NCBI RefSeq assembly: GCF_019097595.1 | Contig: NC_080726.1 | Location: forward strand, 10,514,205 to 10,578,204 | Length of the DNA stretch: 64,000 nucleotides | Reading direction: 5' to 3' | Origin: Hemibagrus wyckioides | Taxonomy: Eukaryota; Chordata; Actinopteri; Siluriformes; Bagridae | Shown: in pieces, positions 46,600 to 58,569 of the stretch | How the letters are laid out: each line of letters opens with the position of its first letter | How positions within the stretch are numbered: position 1 is the first letter of the stretch | Notes under the pieces: generated by a model | Database searches by the model: none | The model's input: only the letters and a program-made list of their open reading frames with translations | What the model was told of the DNA's origin: nothing | Made by a program: the position numbers and the translations under genes

Positions 46600-47101
46600 T
46601 TATGGACAGAGTCTCCAAATTTTCCAAGGAATTTGCATCAACATATAGCATAGCAAATAATTTTCGGCAAACGAAAGAACCGAAGCAAACGCCGAGTTTG
46701 CTGTACGTCCGGGAGCTGTTCAAAACTGGTTTGCTTCAGTGGAAATCCAAGAGAAACCAAATGAAACGAGTTTATGAATTTTACGATACCAACATTTATT
46801 TAACCCACAATGTCAATGTTGTCTTCGTGCATTTTTTTTGTTGACAGATTGGTGGGTGGTCTGTTTTTAGCCCAAGCTTTGTAGTACGACTTCCTGTGAG
46901 GACCCTTAAAATGGAATGTTTGGCTTGCATCAGTTCTTCGGTAGCAGCCATACAGTTTACACTTAGTATTGGTAATATGTTTGGGTGGCTGGAACAGATT
47001 ATCTGCATTTACATTATTTCCTATGGGAAAATTCATTTCCCAATATAAATTTTCACCTTAATTCCAGAACGAATTAAATTTATATGCCGAGGCTCCACTG
47101 T
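46600..47101 (-). mobile_element. DNA-transposon fragment, right end only (probable)
   Basis: The minus strand begins at 47101 with ACAGTGGAGCCTCGGCATAT, then AATTTAATTCGTTCTGGAAT, a phrase I recall as a terminal inverted repeat of a widespread family (CAGTGG..CCTCGGCATA), preceded by TA. No matching left end was found. The GC-richer stretch at 46660-46760 may be internal sequence of the same element. The superfamily is not certain. Confidence 0.5.
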
Positions 47102-47109
47102 ACATACAT

Positions 47110-47335
47110 TACGTGATATATAGATTTATTTTTTCAGCATATGTACATACACATTTTTATTTTACTGTTTCTGTAATTTTTCATTATTTTTATTGATCTT
47201 ATACTGCTTTTATTTTACACTATTTGTGATGTATAGGTTTTCATTGACGTTACTCCTCTTACTTGTGCTGCTGTTTTGACCTGAATTTACCCTACAGTGG
47301 ATTAATAAACATTTCATAACATAAAATGGAACTAT
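47110..47335 (+). mobile_element. LINE 3' untranslated end (probable)
   Basis: Long T-rich sequence leads to TTGACCTGAATTTACCCTAC and GTGGATTAATAAACATTTC. The GAATTT.CCC..GGGATTAATAAA arrangement is typical of fish LINE 3' ends before their tandem tail. Only the terminal part is present. Confidence 0.55.
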
Positions 47336-47339
47336 AAGC

Positions 47340-48680
47340 ACTTAAGAAATGTATGTTGTTGTTTTTAATAAGATAAAAAGGTAATCGTTGGCATATCGAC
47401 GTGGCATAAGAAGAATCATACAGGTCAGGACATGATGTTATAGGAAAATAATCCATTTTGGAGTGGGAGGAAAAAAATCACAACTATAACAACATCTTCC
47501 ATCATGTTTTATTCCTTACTTTGGTAAAGGGATTTCTTTCAGCTAATAAAACTGATTACTTAAGAATTGCATTCAATCTTATGCAACCTATCAATAACAT
47601 ATAGGCATCCAGACAAATTCACACACACACAAAAAAACAAGATGTAGTTCATCCTTACGGCTGAATCACAAGAAAAAACAAGCACCATGAGTTCAGCCTA
47701 CATTCCTCCTACATTTCTCATATCCTCTGACCTTATGAAGAGCCGGTTCAAATCTCCAGAGCCGTTTGCAATTCTTCATTACCAGTGTAGAAACACTTTC
47801 TGTCTCAGACAAAGCACTGGTCAGACAAAGCCGGGAGATTAACTTCAGACAGAGCAAGCATTCATCTTTATATAATACTGTAGTATCTCTCCAAAGACAG
47901 CTGCTTTCTATGTTGTGCTTTGTATAATAACCACACTAGAAATACATATTATCATCTTAATCTCCTCACATGCTTTTGTAAATTAAGCAAGCCAGGAAGT
48001 GATCATGCTGTGCTCGGTTTGTGTATTCCCAGGCTCCACGTCACTGTGATGTATCTTTAACATTCAGAGGTAAGCAGTGGCACATGACATCTGTCTGTAT
48101 GTCCGTGAAATCAAACCTCCTGCTGCTGTAGTGTCTCGAGCCCAGTGGCAATCTGCAGGTCATGAAGTCTAGCTGAGGAATGAGTTGCTATTAAAGCTAT
48201 TGCCAACAGCCTGAAGCTTAATTGCACATTATTTTATTCTATTGTACAACATAACTCAGACTATACTCATTAAACTCACTGTAGAGTTCATGTGCTTTGG
48301 GGAGTCAGACATCCCTTACTACATACCTTTAAATTTAGTTTCACTGTAGTTACTCAGTCATATGCTTCAAGAGGAATAACTGAATAATAAAAGAGTTAAA
48401 TGGGATTATAATGATTGTCTGTTTGGCGTGGACATAATGGATTTCCTTGAGAAAGATTCTACATCAATACAGAAAATGTGAGAAAAAAATATTTTGCCCA
48501 AATAGCTTCCTATTCACTGCAAATGGGATATACTTTATGGGATATAACAAACTTTTAAAGATAGAAACAGAGGCTCTGTTTGCTTGCCATTGTTCTTCTT
48601 ACGTGTAGTATTGGCAGACACAAATCTTTTTTTATGCTTTTCCTAAGTAAGTAATAATTTAGAAAGAACAAAAAAAATCT
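47340..48680. other. Non-coding stretch, nothing recognised
   Basis: AT-rich DNA. No gene visible. Confidence 0.5.
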
Positions 48681-48687
48681 AAATAAA

Positions 48688-49025
48688 TTAGGCTGCACTG
48701 TGACACAGAGGGTAACACTGGGACAGATCCTACATTATATTCCTAGTTCAGCCCTGGGCTTGGGCTACTGTCTGTTTCATTTTCTGCCCATTTTCATGTG
48801 GGTTTCCTCTGGATTTTTGCCACCTTCCTAAAACATGCTGGTAGGTGCACTGGCAATGCTAAAATGCCCATAGGTGTGAATGAGTGTGTGAATTTGTGTG
48901 TGTGTTGCTCTGCAGTCGACTGCTGTCCCATCCAGACTGAATTCCTGCCTTGCATTAAATGTTCCCATAATAGGGTTTGGATCGGAAACAATCCTGATGA
49001 GGAGAAATTGTTAACTGAAGATATA
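48688..49025 (+). mobile_element. DANA/Mermaid-like SINE copy
   Basis: Order on the plus strand: GGCTGCACTGTGACACAGAG (head), CATGTGGGTTTCCTCTGG, AAACATGCTGGTAGGTG, ATGCCCATAGGTGTGAATG, TGTGTGTGTTGCTCTG, CTGCTGTCCCATCCAGACTG, and a tail with GATGAGGAGAAATTG. It is diverged but complete in layout. Confidence 0.82.
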
Positions 49026-49029
49026 TATG

Positions 49030-50180
49030 CAATAAGTTGCACATGATTATTATGAATGTTTTTTTTTTTTCTTCATATTTTTATATCTCACAAACACAAG
49101 ATTTAGCAGCCAGTAGTGAAATATCGAGTATAAAAATACATGATGTTTAGTTCCTGCTAAGCACTGTGAACATTTACTTATCTGAGGAGATGCACCGGAG
49201 AAACCCATTAAGTAACAGATTCCAATTATTTACTCTACTCTCCGTGTCAGAGCACTTAATAAACAACAATTGCAAGCTTAGTCTGCTGTGTTAAATCTGC
49301 CACAATGTAATGTTCAGTCTTGTCAGTTATTTGACTGCCAGAGCTACCCAACATGACAAACATGACAGCACCACTGTCATTATCCTGAAAGCACTAGAGC
49401 CCCTAAACCCAAAAAGGCAATAATGCTCCTCTGACTCCTAACACTCCCTCTTCCCAGCTCATTCCACAGCAAATCTGTTGGTGTTCTCGAGCCTCATTGA
49501 CCTTGTACCTTCTGCATGGCTTCCTTCTTTTAAAGCTCACCTCTGTCTGGCCTTGGCACACACAGATATCTGTCACTGTCCACTTCACTGATATCTAGAG
49601 TGAAGGAGAGAGACGTGCATGACTGATGGAATCAGACAGTGGACCTGGAGGAGAGACAGGTGCCTTATGTTCGTCCTGACATTGATATGGACCGAGCTTC
49701 CGACATCCTCTAACCTCATGCTGATCAGTGAATGGTAGGACTTTTAAAAAATAAAATCTTATTAGATTTTATAATTAGTTTTGTTGTAAAAACAAAAAAA
49801 CAACAACAACAACAACCAAAAACTATGGTCTACATATAGAGTATATGTAAATTTGAGAAATGTAACTGTTTGGTCAAATAAACGTACATCACAGGTTTTA
49901 ATTGGTCAAATATAAGTAGAAAATGTAATAAGACTACATCTTTAACAACATCTTTTCTTCTTTTATGTTTTTAGTAATAAATAAATTAAAGCATTGTATA
50001 ATAATGTCATTGCTTGGAAATGTGTTCAATATTATAATGGAGTTGCCCATCCAAAGTCTCAAAGAATAAATGTGTCATTAATTTGTTCATTAATTTGTGC
50101 ATTCATTCATTACTTTTTCCAATTTATTTGCCTACGTTGTACCTCAGTAAGACACTAATAACTCGTACATATTAGAAATA
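49030..50180. other. Non-coding stretch, nothing recognised
   Basis: A T run lies at 49060-49070 and an AAC-type run at 49797-49820. No gene visible. Confidence 0.5.
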
Positions 50181-50184
50181 TAAT

Positions 50185-50288
<104 letters not shown>

Positions 50289-50289
50289 A

Positions 50290-50900
50290 AGTTTATTGGG
50301 CAATCACTTTGGCAACTCCAAGTACGGATACAGATACAAATATTTGGAGTGCTAAGCAGATATAAATACAGCCCAAAGATACACGGTTTTCAAGTGATAA
50401 AATTGCAAATACAGAATTTTCCAAACCTCAGTGCACCTGCTACCATATTTTACTTTTAAGGAATTCAGTGGTGCTCTTAGGCTCATATTGGAGAAATAAC
50501 TTTAAGATAGATGACTTTAAAGCTTCCTTGCTAGTCTACAGGAATGGGGCCCCGGTGGCAGCAGCTCTGTGAGTGATTTTTAATCAGGGAGTATGACAAA
50601 CGCTAAACTCGACCCTCTTCTCCTCTGTCACCGATGGCCTGCAGGCTGCCTCATCTCCCCCCAGTGAGCCTCTGTAAAGGAAAGAAGCAGAGCCATTACA
50701 GCAAGCTCTGCAGCAGTCTTATCAACTCCCCTCGACTTCTCCTGCTTCTCTAACTCACCCACAGTGGGACTACTGTATACAAAGCCTCCAGCCCAGGGAG
50801 AGAGTATATTAAAAAAATATATATATATAGCCCATCTACTAGCTGTCTGAGCTGTCATCCATCTTTATCAGGAAATGATCAGCATCTGACAGAGAGTGCT
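50290..50900. other. Non-coding stretch with a GC-richer patch
   Basis: A GC-richer patch at 50.54-50.72 kb (GGGGCCCCGGTGGCAGCAGC) may be regulatory, but nothing specific is seen. A TA run is at 50817-50829. Confidence 0.45.
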
Positions 50901-50904
50901 AATC

Positions 50905-52185
50905 TATAGGAATGCCTCTTTTCAGCTCTTCTTGCTCTAAATAATTCATCAATTACCCTATTCATTGTGCCTTTAATTCTTAAGTTATAATATCATCATT
51001 TCCTACTTCAGAATGTGCAAAGTGAATAAACAAAACAAAACAAAACATTGAAGCCTCCATAAAAGAGTGGGTGTGTCTCATTTAGCTCACTAGGTCATGA
51101 ATCAGTATATCATGTACACAGGTTCAGGCACTAGTAAGGACTCTGATTCATTACATATTGGGACAATGATGACTCAATTTCCAGTGACAATACTACATGC
51201 TCACAATATATCATCACAACATCACAACTGCCGTTTATCAGCAACAGCCAGGACTGATGTCTTTCCCACATTATTATTTTTCTCTGTTATTATACTTCAA
51301 GCAGGATCATGGGATAGCTAGTGAAACATCCAATAACGGTAAGCATTGTTATAGTAAGGAATCATTTGAGAGCTACAACAATTTGTAACAAAGACCCGGA
51401 GTTTGTCTTCCCTTTTTTTGAGCTGAGAGGCTCCAAAAAAATATGATATCATTTAAGGGAACATAGTGAGCATCGATACTCCCTGGTTTTTGTCGTGCAT
51501 CGAACATTCCAGTGTACTGGAAGGATTTTGTGATAGAGACAGCTCTTAAAATGGCCGACTCTGTGATTAGTGCTGTGACTACTGAACTAGGGAGCTGATT
51601 GAGATGCACTTTATGTCTTTGTTTGCTCCGTCTAAACCCAATACTGCTATAACCTCGTTTTAAAGTGGTACATTACACGGTTTGCAGTGTGCATGACCAT
51701 GTGGATTTGATGTAACTCTGTAAAGAGAAAGGAACAGGGATTTGAACAGACTACCCCAAGTTAGTGAGTGGAACTTTTCAGATGAGGGAGTGCTTTTAAC
51801 GTTTGTAGGCAAGGAATTACACGCTCACCTTGAACACAGCATTAGTCAGTAAATGTTGCAGGAATATGTGTTTTCCCCACAAATGGCTCTATATCTGACT
51901 TGTTTACGAAAGAACCGAAGATGAGATGTCGAAAAGAAATGTCTGAAATCTTCCTCCGTAATCTACCTTGTTGCTAGAATCGTGTTTGTTTTTCTAATGG
52001 ACAGCTTGTGGCAGCAGAGGGTATTACAATTGATTAAAATGTTGAACAATTAGATTTACTTGCACACAGTGAAGGTCATGACAGTTCTTTTCCTCTCATA
52101 GCGTTCATTTTAGAGGATGAAAGTCCTCTTTTGTTTTTTCTGCATACTTTACTACATATGAAATAAAGGCCTGATCTGAGCCATT
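50905..52185. other. Non-coding stretch, nothing recognised
   Basis: An ACAAAACAAAACAAAAC run lies near 51030-51047. No gene visible. Confidence 0.5.
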
Positions 52186-52189
52186 CATG

Positions 52190-52765
52190 CGAATTCACAA
52201 TTGCTTGTCCTAATACTCTGCGACAGCAAACTGAATAGTGGAGACACAGATGGTCCTAATCATTACTTGCCAAAATTGTGATGTGTTATTGTTAATGGAC
52301 CATTACACTTTGTTGAGCAAAAAAGAAATCAAACGCCATTCTCCATTAGAGCTTAATGGCCACCTTTTCATCTTGGCAATAGCAGGCATCTAAATACTGC
52401 AGGCTGCTCGCTGCGAGGGTGTCAGGAGCAGCGGCGACTCTGTGAACTGCACAAAGCTAATGTCTTATGCATTTTTAAAGCCAGGCAAATGCAAGGGAAA
52501 TAGATGATTTTTATGTACGCTGCCCAAGCGCACTCAATCAATGCTAATGTTAAAAGCAGAGCGTGAATGCAAATTATTCGGGCAGTGGAAGGAACAGCAT
52601 GTGTATGTGGGTATATCGAGAATCGCAACATTGCACGGGCAATAACTCAACCTCTATACAATCGTGTCTCAGAGCCAAACTACGTGCTAATTTGCTGAGT
52701 TTCTCTAACTGTGAAGTCTGTTAAATCTAGCCAGGGATATCACAAGCTCCAGGGCAGCACTGGGA
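52190..52765. promoter_or_regulatory. Strong enhancer-like candidate block
   Basis: The most enhancer-like block in the window. It contains the POU octamer ATGCAAAT at 52567-52574, immediately continued as ATTATTC. It also has GAGCTTAATGGCCACC near 52351, TTATGCATTTTTAAAGCC near 52463, and CAATCAATGCTAATG near 52536, which combine POU, homeodomain and PBX/HOX-like (CAATCAAT) sites within about 220 bases. Base composition is balanced, no frame is credible, and no repeat phrase occurs. It is typical of deeply conserved vertebrate developmental enhancers, but conservation has not been tested. Confidence 0.42.
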
Positions 52766-52769
52766 CTCG

Positions 52770-53490
52770 ACTTGCCATATCTCTCTCTCAACTCGCTCTT
52801 TTTCACTTCACACCAACCATCATTATCTTATGCAGTCTACTGACATGACACAATTACCAGCAGAATAAGGTGTCCAATATTTCCCGTTGCCCTTTGCCTC
52901 CTAATTTCTCCTTTTGCAGGGCCCTCTCCCTCTGCACGTTTATATATACCAACTTGCCTCATGGGCACATTTAAACTTTTACTTCCAGCGGTGAATTGAA
53001 AAAGCCTTCAGTTCAAAGAGGTTAGAACAGAAAGTAATTCATTTAATACTGGTTTGAGAGAGCAGGCAAAACTTTATGAATGTTCCACTTTATTATTCAT
53101 ATGCGTCTATATGCTACACTATATTTGTTCAGAAATATCATCTAGAATAAATAGAACATGAGTAGGTGTGGTGAGCTTTATGATTTGACCGCAGCGATAA
53201 TGAACTCCTGCTACCTTTACACAAAATTGTTTTCAGTAATGTGTTAATGTGAGCAAACAAACTGACCTTGTCTTTGTGCAAGTGTGGCTTATTAATACAG
53301 ACATAGAAGCTTAATATAAGAGAGAACTTTATAACCACCTTGTATTATATTGTACAGCTGAGTGTGAAGGTTTGTAACCCCTATGGGTTTTGAATGGGAA
53401 AAAAAGAAATCCCTCTATTTAACCGTGTATTTGCAATAGCACTAATAATAATTCTAATACTACTAATAATCATTTAAAAGGAACTTTTCC
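52770..53490. other. Non-coding stretch, nothing recognised
   Basis: Mixed-complexity DNA at 52.77-52.95 kb, then AT-rich. No gene visible. Confidence 0.5.
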
Positions 53491-53494
53491 CATT

Positions 53495-53790
53495 TTTTGG
53501 TCACCTGCCAATTCCCACCCACTAGCCCACTATCTTACAACAGCCACAACCTGAAGAGGGTGAAAGCTAAGTCAGGCTTCCTCAAAGACACTTGAAGACA
53601 ACCAACTGATTCTTTGTGAGGAAGGAGGAAAGCTCTATCCACCCTTTTCTGCATACATGAACTCACAGACGACCTCGGCCGGGTAATGTAGCTGTGTTTG
53701 ACAAGAGATATAGAATATTACATCTATCCCACCCAGAGAGCGTGGCTGTTTTTGCTCCCGGCTGTGGCATCATCAGATGGCTGCCTTTGT
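53495..53790. repeat. Unnamed interspersed repeat, copy 2
   Basis: TGGTCACCTGCCAATTCCCA, CCCACTAGCCCACTATC, CAGCCAC, AAGAGGGTGAAAGCTAA, a GAGGAAAGCTCTATCC box, TGAACTCACAGACGACC and TTTTTGCTCCCGGCTGTGG recur in the same order as the copy at 12.17-12.5 kb. The two are clearly related but diverged and in the same orientation. Confidence 0.72.
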
Positions 53791-53794
53791 AACA

Positions 53795-54565
53795 TCACTT
53801 GTGCTGCTTTTTCATGCCACTCGACAGTCTCAAAAGAATAGTTTTAAAAGATGCTTTGCCATGACCCTCTCATTCTTCAGACCAGCTCTGAAGTCAGAAG
53901 TTCCACATTTTAACATCGGAGTGATGGCTTACTGTCGTAAAATATCACTCAAAAATACACCTCTTCTAACCCCCCCCCACCCCCTTTTCCTTTATCCTGG
54001 GCGGTCGAAAGCATTTTTATTCTTACTTGTGCGTGAATAGTTTACATTCTACCATAGGAAAATATGCAGCCATTTAAAAAGCCATTTTAAATAAACAACT
54101 ACATTTGTGCCATGTAAATATTCATGGCAGTTCAAACTATGGCAGTTTTGCTGTGTGCCATTGCAACTCTAATGATTTCAGTATGTAAATAAATTCTAAA
54201 ATCCTCCTTTACGGACAAAACATTAGGCGCTTGTTAAAAGTCATGTGTGAAAATGAATGCAGTTTAATGATGGGTGGAAGGTTGAGTTGTAGGATCTAGC
54301 TGTGTGTGGTCATTCTATCATGCTGAGGACAGAGTCTGTTCGCAGTCTAACTCTAATGTGCGGTGCCCTCAGCACTGCTGTTAATCTTCTACCACTCTGA
54401 TGTAGGCTGGCACCCCTGCCTGTGTCTTCATTTCCACCAGATTACGCTGTACCTTCTCTGCAGCCTCCAGTGTTCACTTCTAAATTACAGTACCAGTAAA
54501 TCACCATGCAGCACAAATGGGGCATTCAGAGGACTACTACACAGATTTTTGCCTACCTACCACCC
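53795..54565. other. Non-coding stretch, GC-richer in places
   Basis: A C-rich run lies at 53970-53984. The 98-codon frame at 54363-54659 and the 87-codon frame at 53777-54040 have no family resemblance. Confidence 0.5.
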
Positions 54566-54570
54566 TGGTG

Positions 54571-54597
54571 GTGTGTTTGTGTGTGTGTGTGTGTGTG
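54571..54597. repeat. (GT)n microsatellite
   Basis: GTGTTTGT followed by (GT)9. Confidence 0.94.
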
Positions 54598-54613
54598 GAC
54601 ACACTTATTTCAG

Positions 54614-54688
54614 ATCTCTACAACCTTTAGTGTCTTATCATGCTGTATATTCTTGCTGAATCAGTCTTTCAAAGGAAAACAAAGCAGG
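54614..54688 (+). other. Exon-like segment with splice borders (weak)
   Basis: It is preceded by CTTATTTCAG and ends AAAGCAG/GTAACT, both fair splice matches. The segment is open in one frame (within 54506-54691), but the peptide is unfamiliar and no partner exon is seen. Confidence 0.12.
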
Positions 54689-54689
54689 T

Positions 54690-55415
54690 AACTTGCTGAA
54701 CCTGAGATTGTAATCTTTGCTTGAGAAAAAGGATTGAGTGAAGAAAGAAAAAATCAATTCTAAATCTCTGTGTCTTCAAATGCAGATGGTGTCTGAATAT
54801 AATTGCAGCCAGTGTTTTTTGTCAGCTTCACCATGACTGTGACTTATCAGCTAGCTGGAGTTACTGGTGGAATTCTGAAGTGAACATCCCGCTTTATATA
54901 ATCGGAGTCTAACCTGACTGCAGAGAAAGCAACAGCCAGTACGGTGACCTTCACATCTCCTTCCACGCTACAGGCAGAGAGATGTGTTTGGCTAAGCTAA
55001 TTGCTCATGGAAGATAAAGTCATCTACTCAAAGCCCACATGCTCCCTTGGCTACTCCGGGAATGATGTGATCGTCTCCTTTCACTTTATAATAACACACA
55101 CTGATGTCTGTATACAAATGCTATGTATTTCACTATATATATTTATTTATTGATTGATCATTTAACCTGATGAGGAACAATCTGCTTTATTATACTGCGG
55201 AACCTGAATTCAATTTAGGATTATGACAGTTTATAATTGATGGGCTCATAGTTTATTAAACTGTATCACACACACCCATGTAGCACATCCTCCAACCAGG
55301 GTTTTTTTAAAGGAGCCATCTTAAATGTAGTTTGTTGTACACAATAAAATTCCTATATATACCATGCATGTTTATCATTCAGAGCAGCAAAAAATGATTA
55401 TATATATATATAATA
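54690..55415. other. Non-coding stretch, nothing recognised
   Basis: Mixed DNA, with a TA run at 55397-55411. No gene visible. Confidence 0.5.
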
Positions 55416-55419
55416 ACAG

Positions 55420-55770
55420 CAGGAAGCATTCATCAGACAACTAATTACACAGAAGGATTGTCTACACACACTGCAATCTTCTCTACTTGCTCCCCAAAAA
55501 AGCCACTGACCAATTTCACTGCTGCGAATGTAGAGGAGTTAATTAGCCTCCTCTCACACTAAATAGACATAGCATATTAAATAACGCAAAAGACCAATCA
55601 ACTCCTCCAGCGTTTGCACAGATTGAGAAACCTTTCTGATGTGACAAATCACCCTGATGATGAGTTTAAGGAGGTCAATTGGGAGGCAGTAGACTGCCTT
55701 ACTTTCCGAGCATCCAATCGTCCATATCTCCAAGGATCTTAGATGAAAAGCTCACTTAAATAAGAGTTTA
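55420..55770. promoter_or_regulatory. Candidate conserved non-coding block
   Basis: AGAGGAGTTAATTAGCCTCC, a near-palindromic homeodomain site, lies at about 55530-55550, with AGACCAATCAACTCC and TGACAAATCACCCTGATGA downstream (TALE-like TGACA). Balanced composition and no coding frame. Confidence 0.33.
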
Positions 55771-55774
55771 AATG

Positions 55775-56180
55775 CGTTAACACATTCAGAGCCGCTATAG
55801 AGAAATAAAATGGCGATGATTGCATGTAATGCACCGGTTATGGATATTCATTGCTAGGCTTTTCAGAGTAGCTCAAAATACTCTTATCCACCACTGCAGT
55901 GGTTTCAAACTGCCATCTTAGAAACCAGGAAGATGAAGGACTTGTAGAGAGGAAATGCAAAAATTCAGACATTTCATAAAATAGACAGCTTTTTGAAATG
56001 AAACATTAAATAAATAATTTCTATACATTGCTCAGCCTAAATATTTTTTTTTTGTTGGTGAGGTATTGATAGATATTAAATGTGGAGCCCTGTTATATAT
56101 CATGGGCAGACACTACTGGTTGAAATGTTTATTCAGAACCTAAATCGGGAAATCCTGAGTTATTACATTCGTTAGTTTAT
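55775..56180. other. Non-coding stretch, nothing recognised
   Basis: AT-rich DNA with a T run at 56045-56053. Confidence 0.5.
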
Positions 56181-56181
56181 G

Positions 56182-56258
56182 CATTCATTCATTTATTCAT
56201 TTATCCATCCATCCATCCATCCATCCATTCATTCATTCATTCATTCATTCATTCATTC
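56182..56258. repeat. (CATT)n / (CATC)n microsatellite
   Basis: Mixed CATT and CATC tetramers. The array is followed directly by a reversed LINE-like end and may be its tandem tail. Confidence 0.94.
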
Positions 56259-56515
56259 GATAAGATAATAGAAGGGAGGATAAGGACTTTTATTAATACC
56301 GATAGACTTTTTTTTTGCCAGAGACTGCTTCAGAGTACACAAGAGAAATAAATATACAATATGCTATTATGTACAAAATGTACAAAAAAGTAATTAAGAG
56401 ATATTTAGAATTTAGAATTAAGAATTAAGATAATATTTCACATATTATTGCACATGGTCTGATATTAATGTACATATTGTAAAATATTGTAGATATTAAG
56501 TGCACATAATAATAC
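56259..56515 (-). mobile_element. LINE 3' end, reversed (probable)
   Basis: ACTTTTATTAATACCGATAG complements a GGTATTAATAAAAG 3' end. Sequence further right (TATGTACAAAATGTAC, TATTGCACATGGTC, TGTACATATTGTAAAATATT) resembles fish LINE 3' untranslated regions read on the minus strand. Confidence 0.5.
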
Positions 56516-56520
56516 AGTGA

Positions 56521-56815
56521 TTCATTCATTCATTCCTCTTCAGTAATCTTAGGAATGCTGGGTAGGAGGCAGGGTATGAATACATCCTGGATGCTTCACC
56601 AGTTCACACATTTGTACACACATTCACACCTACGACTAAATTAGCATAGCCAATACACCTACAGGCAAGTTCTTGGGATTTAAGAGGAAACCAGAGAACC
56701 TTGAGGAACCCCACAGAGACATGGAGAGAACATGCACAGAAACTCCACACAGACATCAGCCTGAGCTCAGGATTGTGCTGTAAGGCAGCACCAACATGCT
56801 AGTGCAGTTCTGCAT
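56521..56815 (-). mobile_element. DANA/Mermaid-like SINE copy, reversed
   Basis: TTCATTCATTCCTCTTCAGT (tail complement), TTCACCAGTTCACACATTTG, CACACATTCACACCTACGAC, GGAAACCAGAGAACCTTGAG, GAACATGCACAGAAACTCCA, CACAGACATCAGCCTGAGCT and GGCAGCACCAACATG (head complement) are all in order. Confidence 0.83.
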
Positions 56816-56819
56816 AAAA

Positions 56820-57800
56820 GCAAGAAAGTCTTAGCAGGCTGAAGAAGGAAGGAAAGTTTCCTGGAAGAATAATATATGCACATTTTCCACAAAAGTAAAT
56901 GTGAGTGGAGTCCTAGCACCACCAGAGCTTACTGAGATCCATAAATTGAGAGAAGCACAAAGTACTGCACAGCCAGTGACAGGCTTTCCTATAACTTCCT
57001 TGTAGATCACTGATGTCTGTTGAAGAGCTGGGGAAAAGTTTGTGCTGAAAAAGCATATTTTGGCACTTCCTGTCCCTGCAATGCAATCTCTGCCATCACT
57101 TATTGGTGCACTAGAATGTATTTGTCTGACACCGTTTTTGGTTGGAAAATTTAATTGTTTTAATGTCTGTCAAGGACTAGTGGAAAATGCCAAATCAAAT
57201 CAGGGAAGGTTGCTTTTTAATGTATGACAAAATTGTACAACAATGTATCTCAAGCTGGGATTAACAAGCTATGGATGAGTTTTGTGTAGTTATATTCGAA
57301 ACTTAGAAGTGGTCTAGTAGAAGTGGTGCTTCTACAAACTTTAGAAGTCTTTTGCTATGCAAAAATAGATCACAGTTTCTAATCTAATCATGCAGGCTTT
57401 TTCATAAAAACCCAAATCTGAGCATCAGGAATCTAATCTTACCAAAGTGCCCAACAAATCCTACAATCCTCTTTACACGTTCATGACCAAAGCCCATTGC
57501 TGCATATCAAGTGGCTGATCTCGCGCCGAGTGACAGAGTAATAAGAGAGTTATGATGCAGCAGATGTGAAACATAGTCTAGAGAGATGAACATTTTAGTG
57601 GTGCACTGAACCATAAAAATGAACGCTGACTCTACAGACAGACAGAGCTTCATTTTATTTTATTGCACTTTTCCCTGTGTTCTGCATGACAACTAAATGT
57701 GGATGCACTGTATTGAAGAAAACATTCTAATATCAGGGAAGAGATCATCTAAGCCATATATCACTGGCTTGGTTAGGGTCTAATCCCCATTCTCCAAGGA
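56820..57800. other. Non-coding stretch, nothing recognised
   Basis: No gene. A small GTAGAAG..CTTCTAC inverted repeat lies near 57318-57336. Confidence 0.5.
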
Positions 57801-57804
57801 AGAT

Positions 57805-58045
57805 GGCATTACAAGGAGCTATCTGCAGCTAGAAAGAAAGCTGTGGCTCTAATGAGTTATCATAAACAGTTACAGAGCTTTAATGAGATCAAGATTCCCT
57901 ATTGGCCCAATGTTTATTCAGGGGCCAACGGGAGCTCTAATCCTGTCAGATTGATCTTTCATCAGGTCTTAAATTATTCCATCTCTCCAAGACTAAGCAA
58001 CAAACAGGATATTATCATAATGACACAATGAAATCAACCCGACCA
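57805..58045. promoter_or_regulatory. Candidate conserved non-coding block
   Basis: GCTCTAATGAGTTATCATAA, GAGCTTTAATGAGATCAAG (TAATGAG plus a TCF/LEF-like ATCAAG), CTATTGGCCCAATGTTTATT and AGATTGATCTTTCATC are packed in about 200 bases. CCAAT/NF-Y, homeodomain and TCF-type sites are suggested. A 62-codon frame (57843-58031) is probably incidental. Confidence 0.38.
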
Positions 58046-58049
58046 TGTG

Positions 58050-58440
58050 ATGCCAGGATCAAAGTTAGATTTGTTCACAGTTCAGAAAGTTCTTGATTGA
58101 AGAGAACTTAAGCTTTAAGGCACATGTATAAGAAAAAAACATACAAAACAACTAAACATATCATCAGTACAAAAATAAGATTACCTGGAACTAAATATGC
58201 AATTATGAAACCTATTTTAAGACGTGATTTCTTGATAGAAGCATGAATATCTGCTTAAAGAATAAGAAATTGAAAAGCTTGAAAGGCTGAGTAATATTAT
58301 ATTTGATTTTTTCTAATCTTATAAGAAATATTAGATTTGCAGATATTCAAGGTATTCTCACTATCATTTTTACAGTCAACTGTCGAAACAACATTTCTGC
58401 TGTATACCTGGCTATTGTTTATTTCTGTCTCCTTTTTACA
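58050..58440. other. Non-coding stretch, nothing recognised
   Basis: AT-rich DNA. No gene visible. Confidence 0.5.
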
Positions 58441-58444
<4 letters not shown>

Positions 58445-58525
<81 letters not shown>

Positions 58526-58565
58526 CGATAATATTATTATTATTATCATTATTATTATTATTATT
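58445..58565. repeat. (TA)n then (ATT/AAT)n microsatellite
   Basis: About 67 bases of TA followed by AAT and ATT triplets that can pair with each other. Confidence 0.95.
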
Positions 58566-58569
58566 TTTT

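Noticed and set aside
48794..49046. 82-codon frames on both strands
   Set aside because: They lie inside the DANA/Mermaid-like SINE copy at 48.7-49.0 kb.
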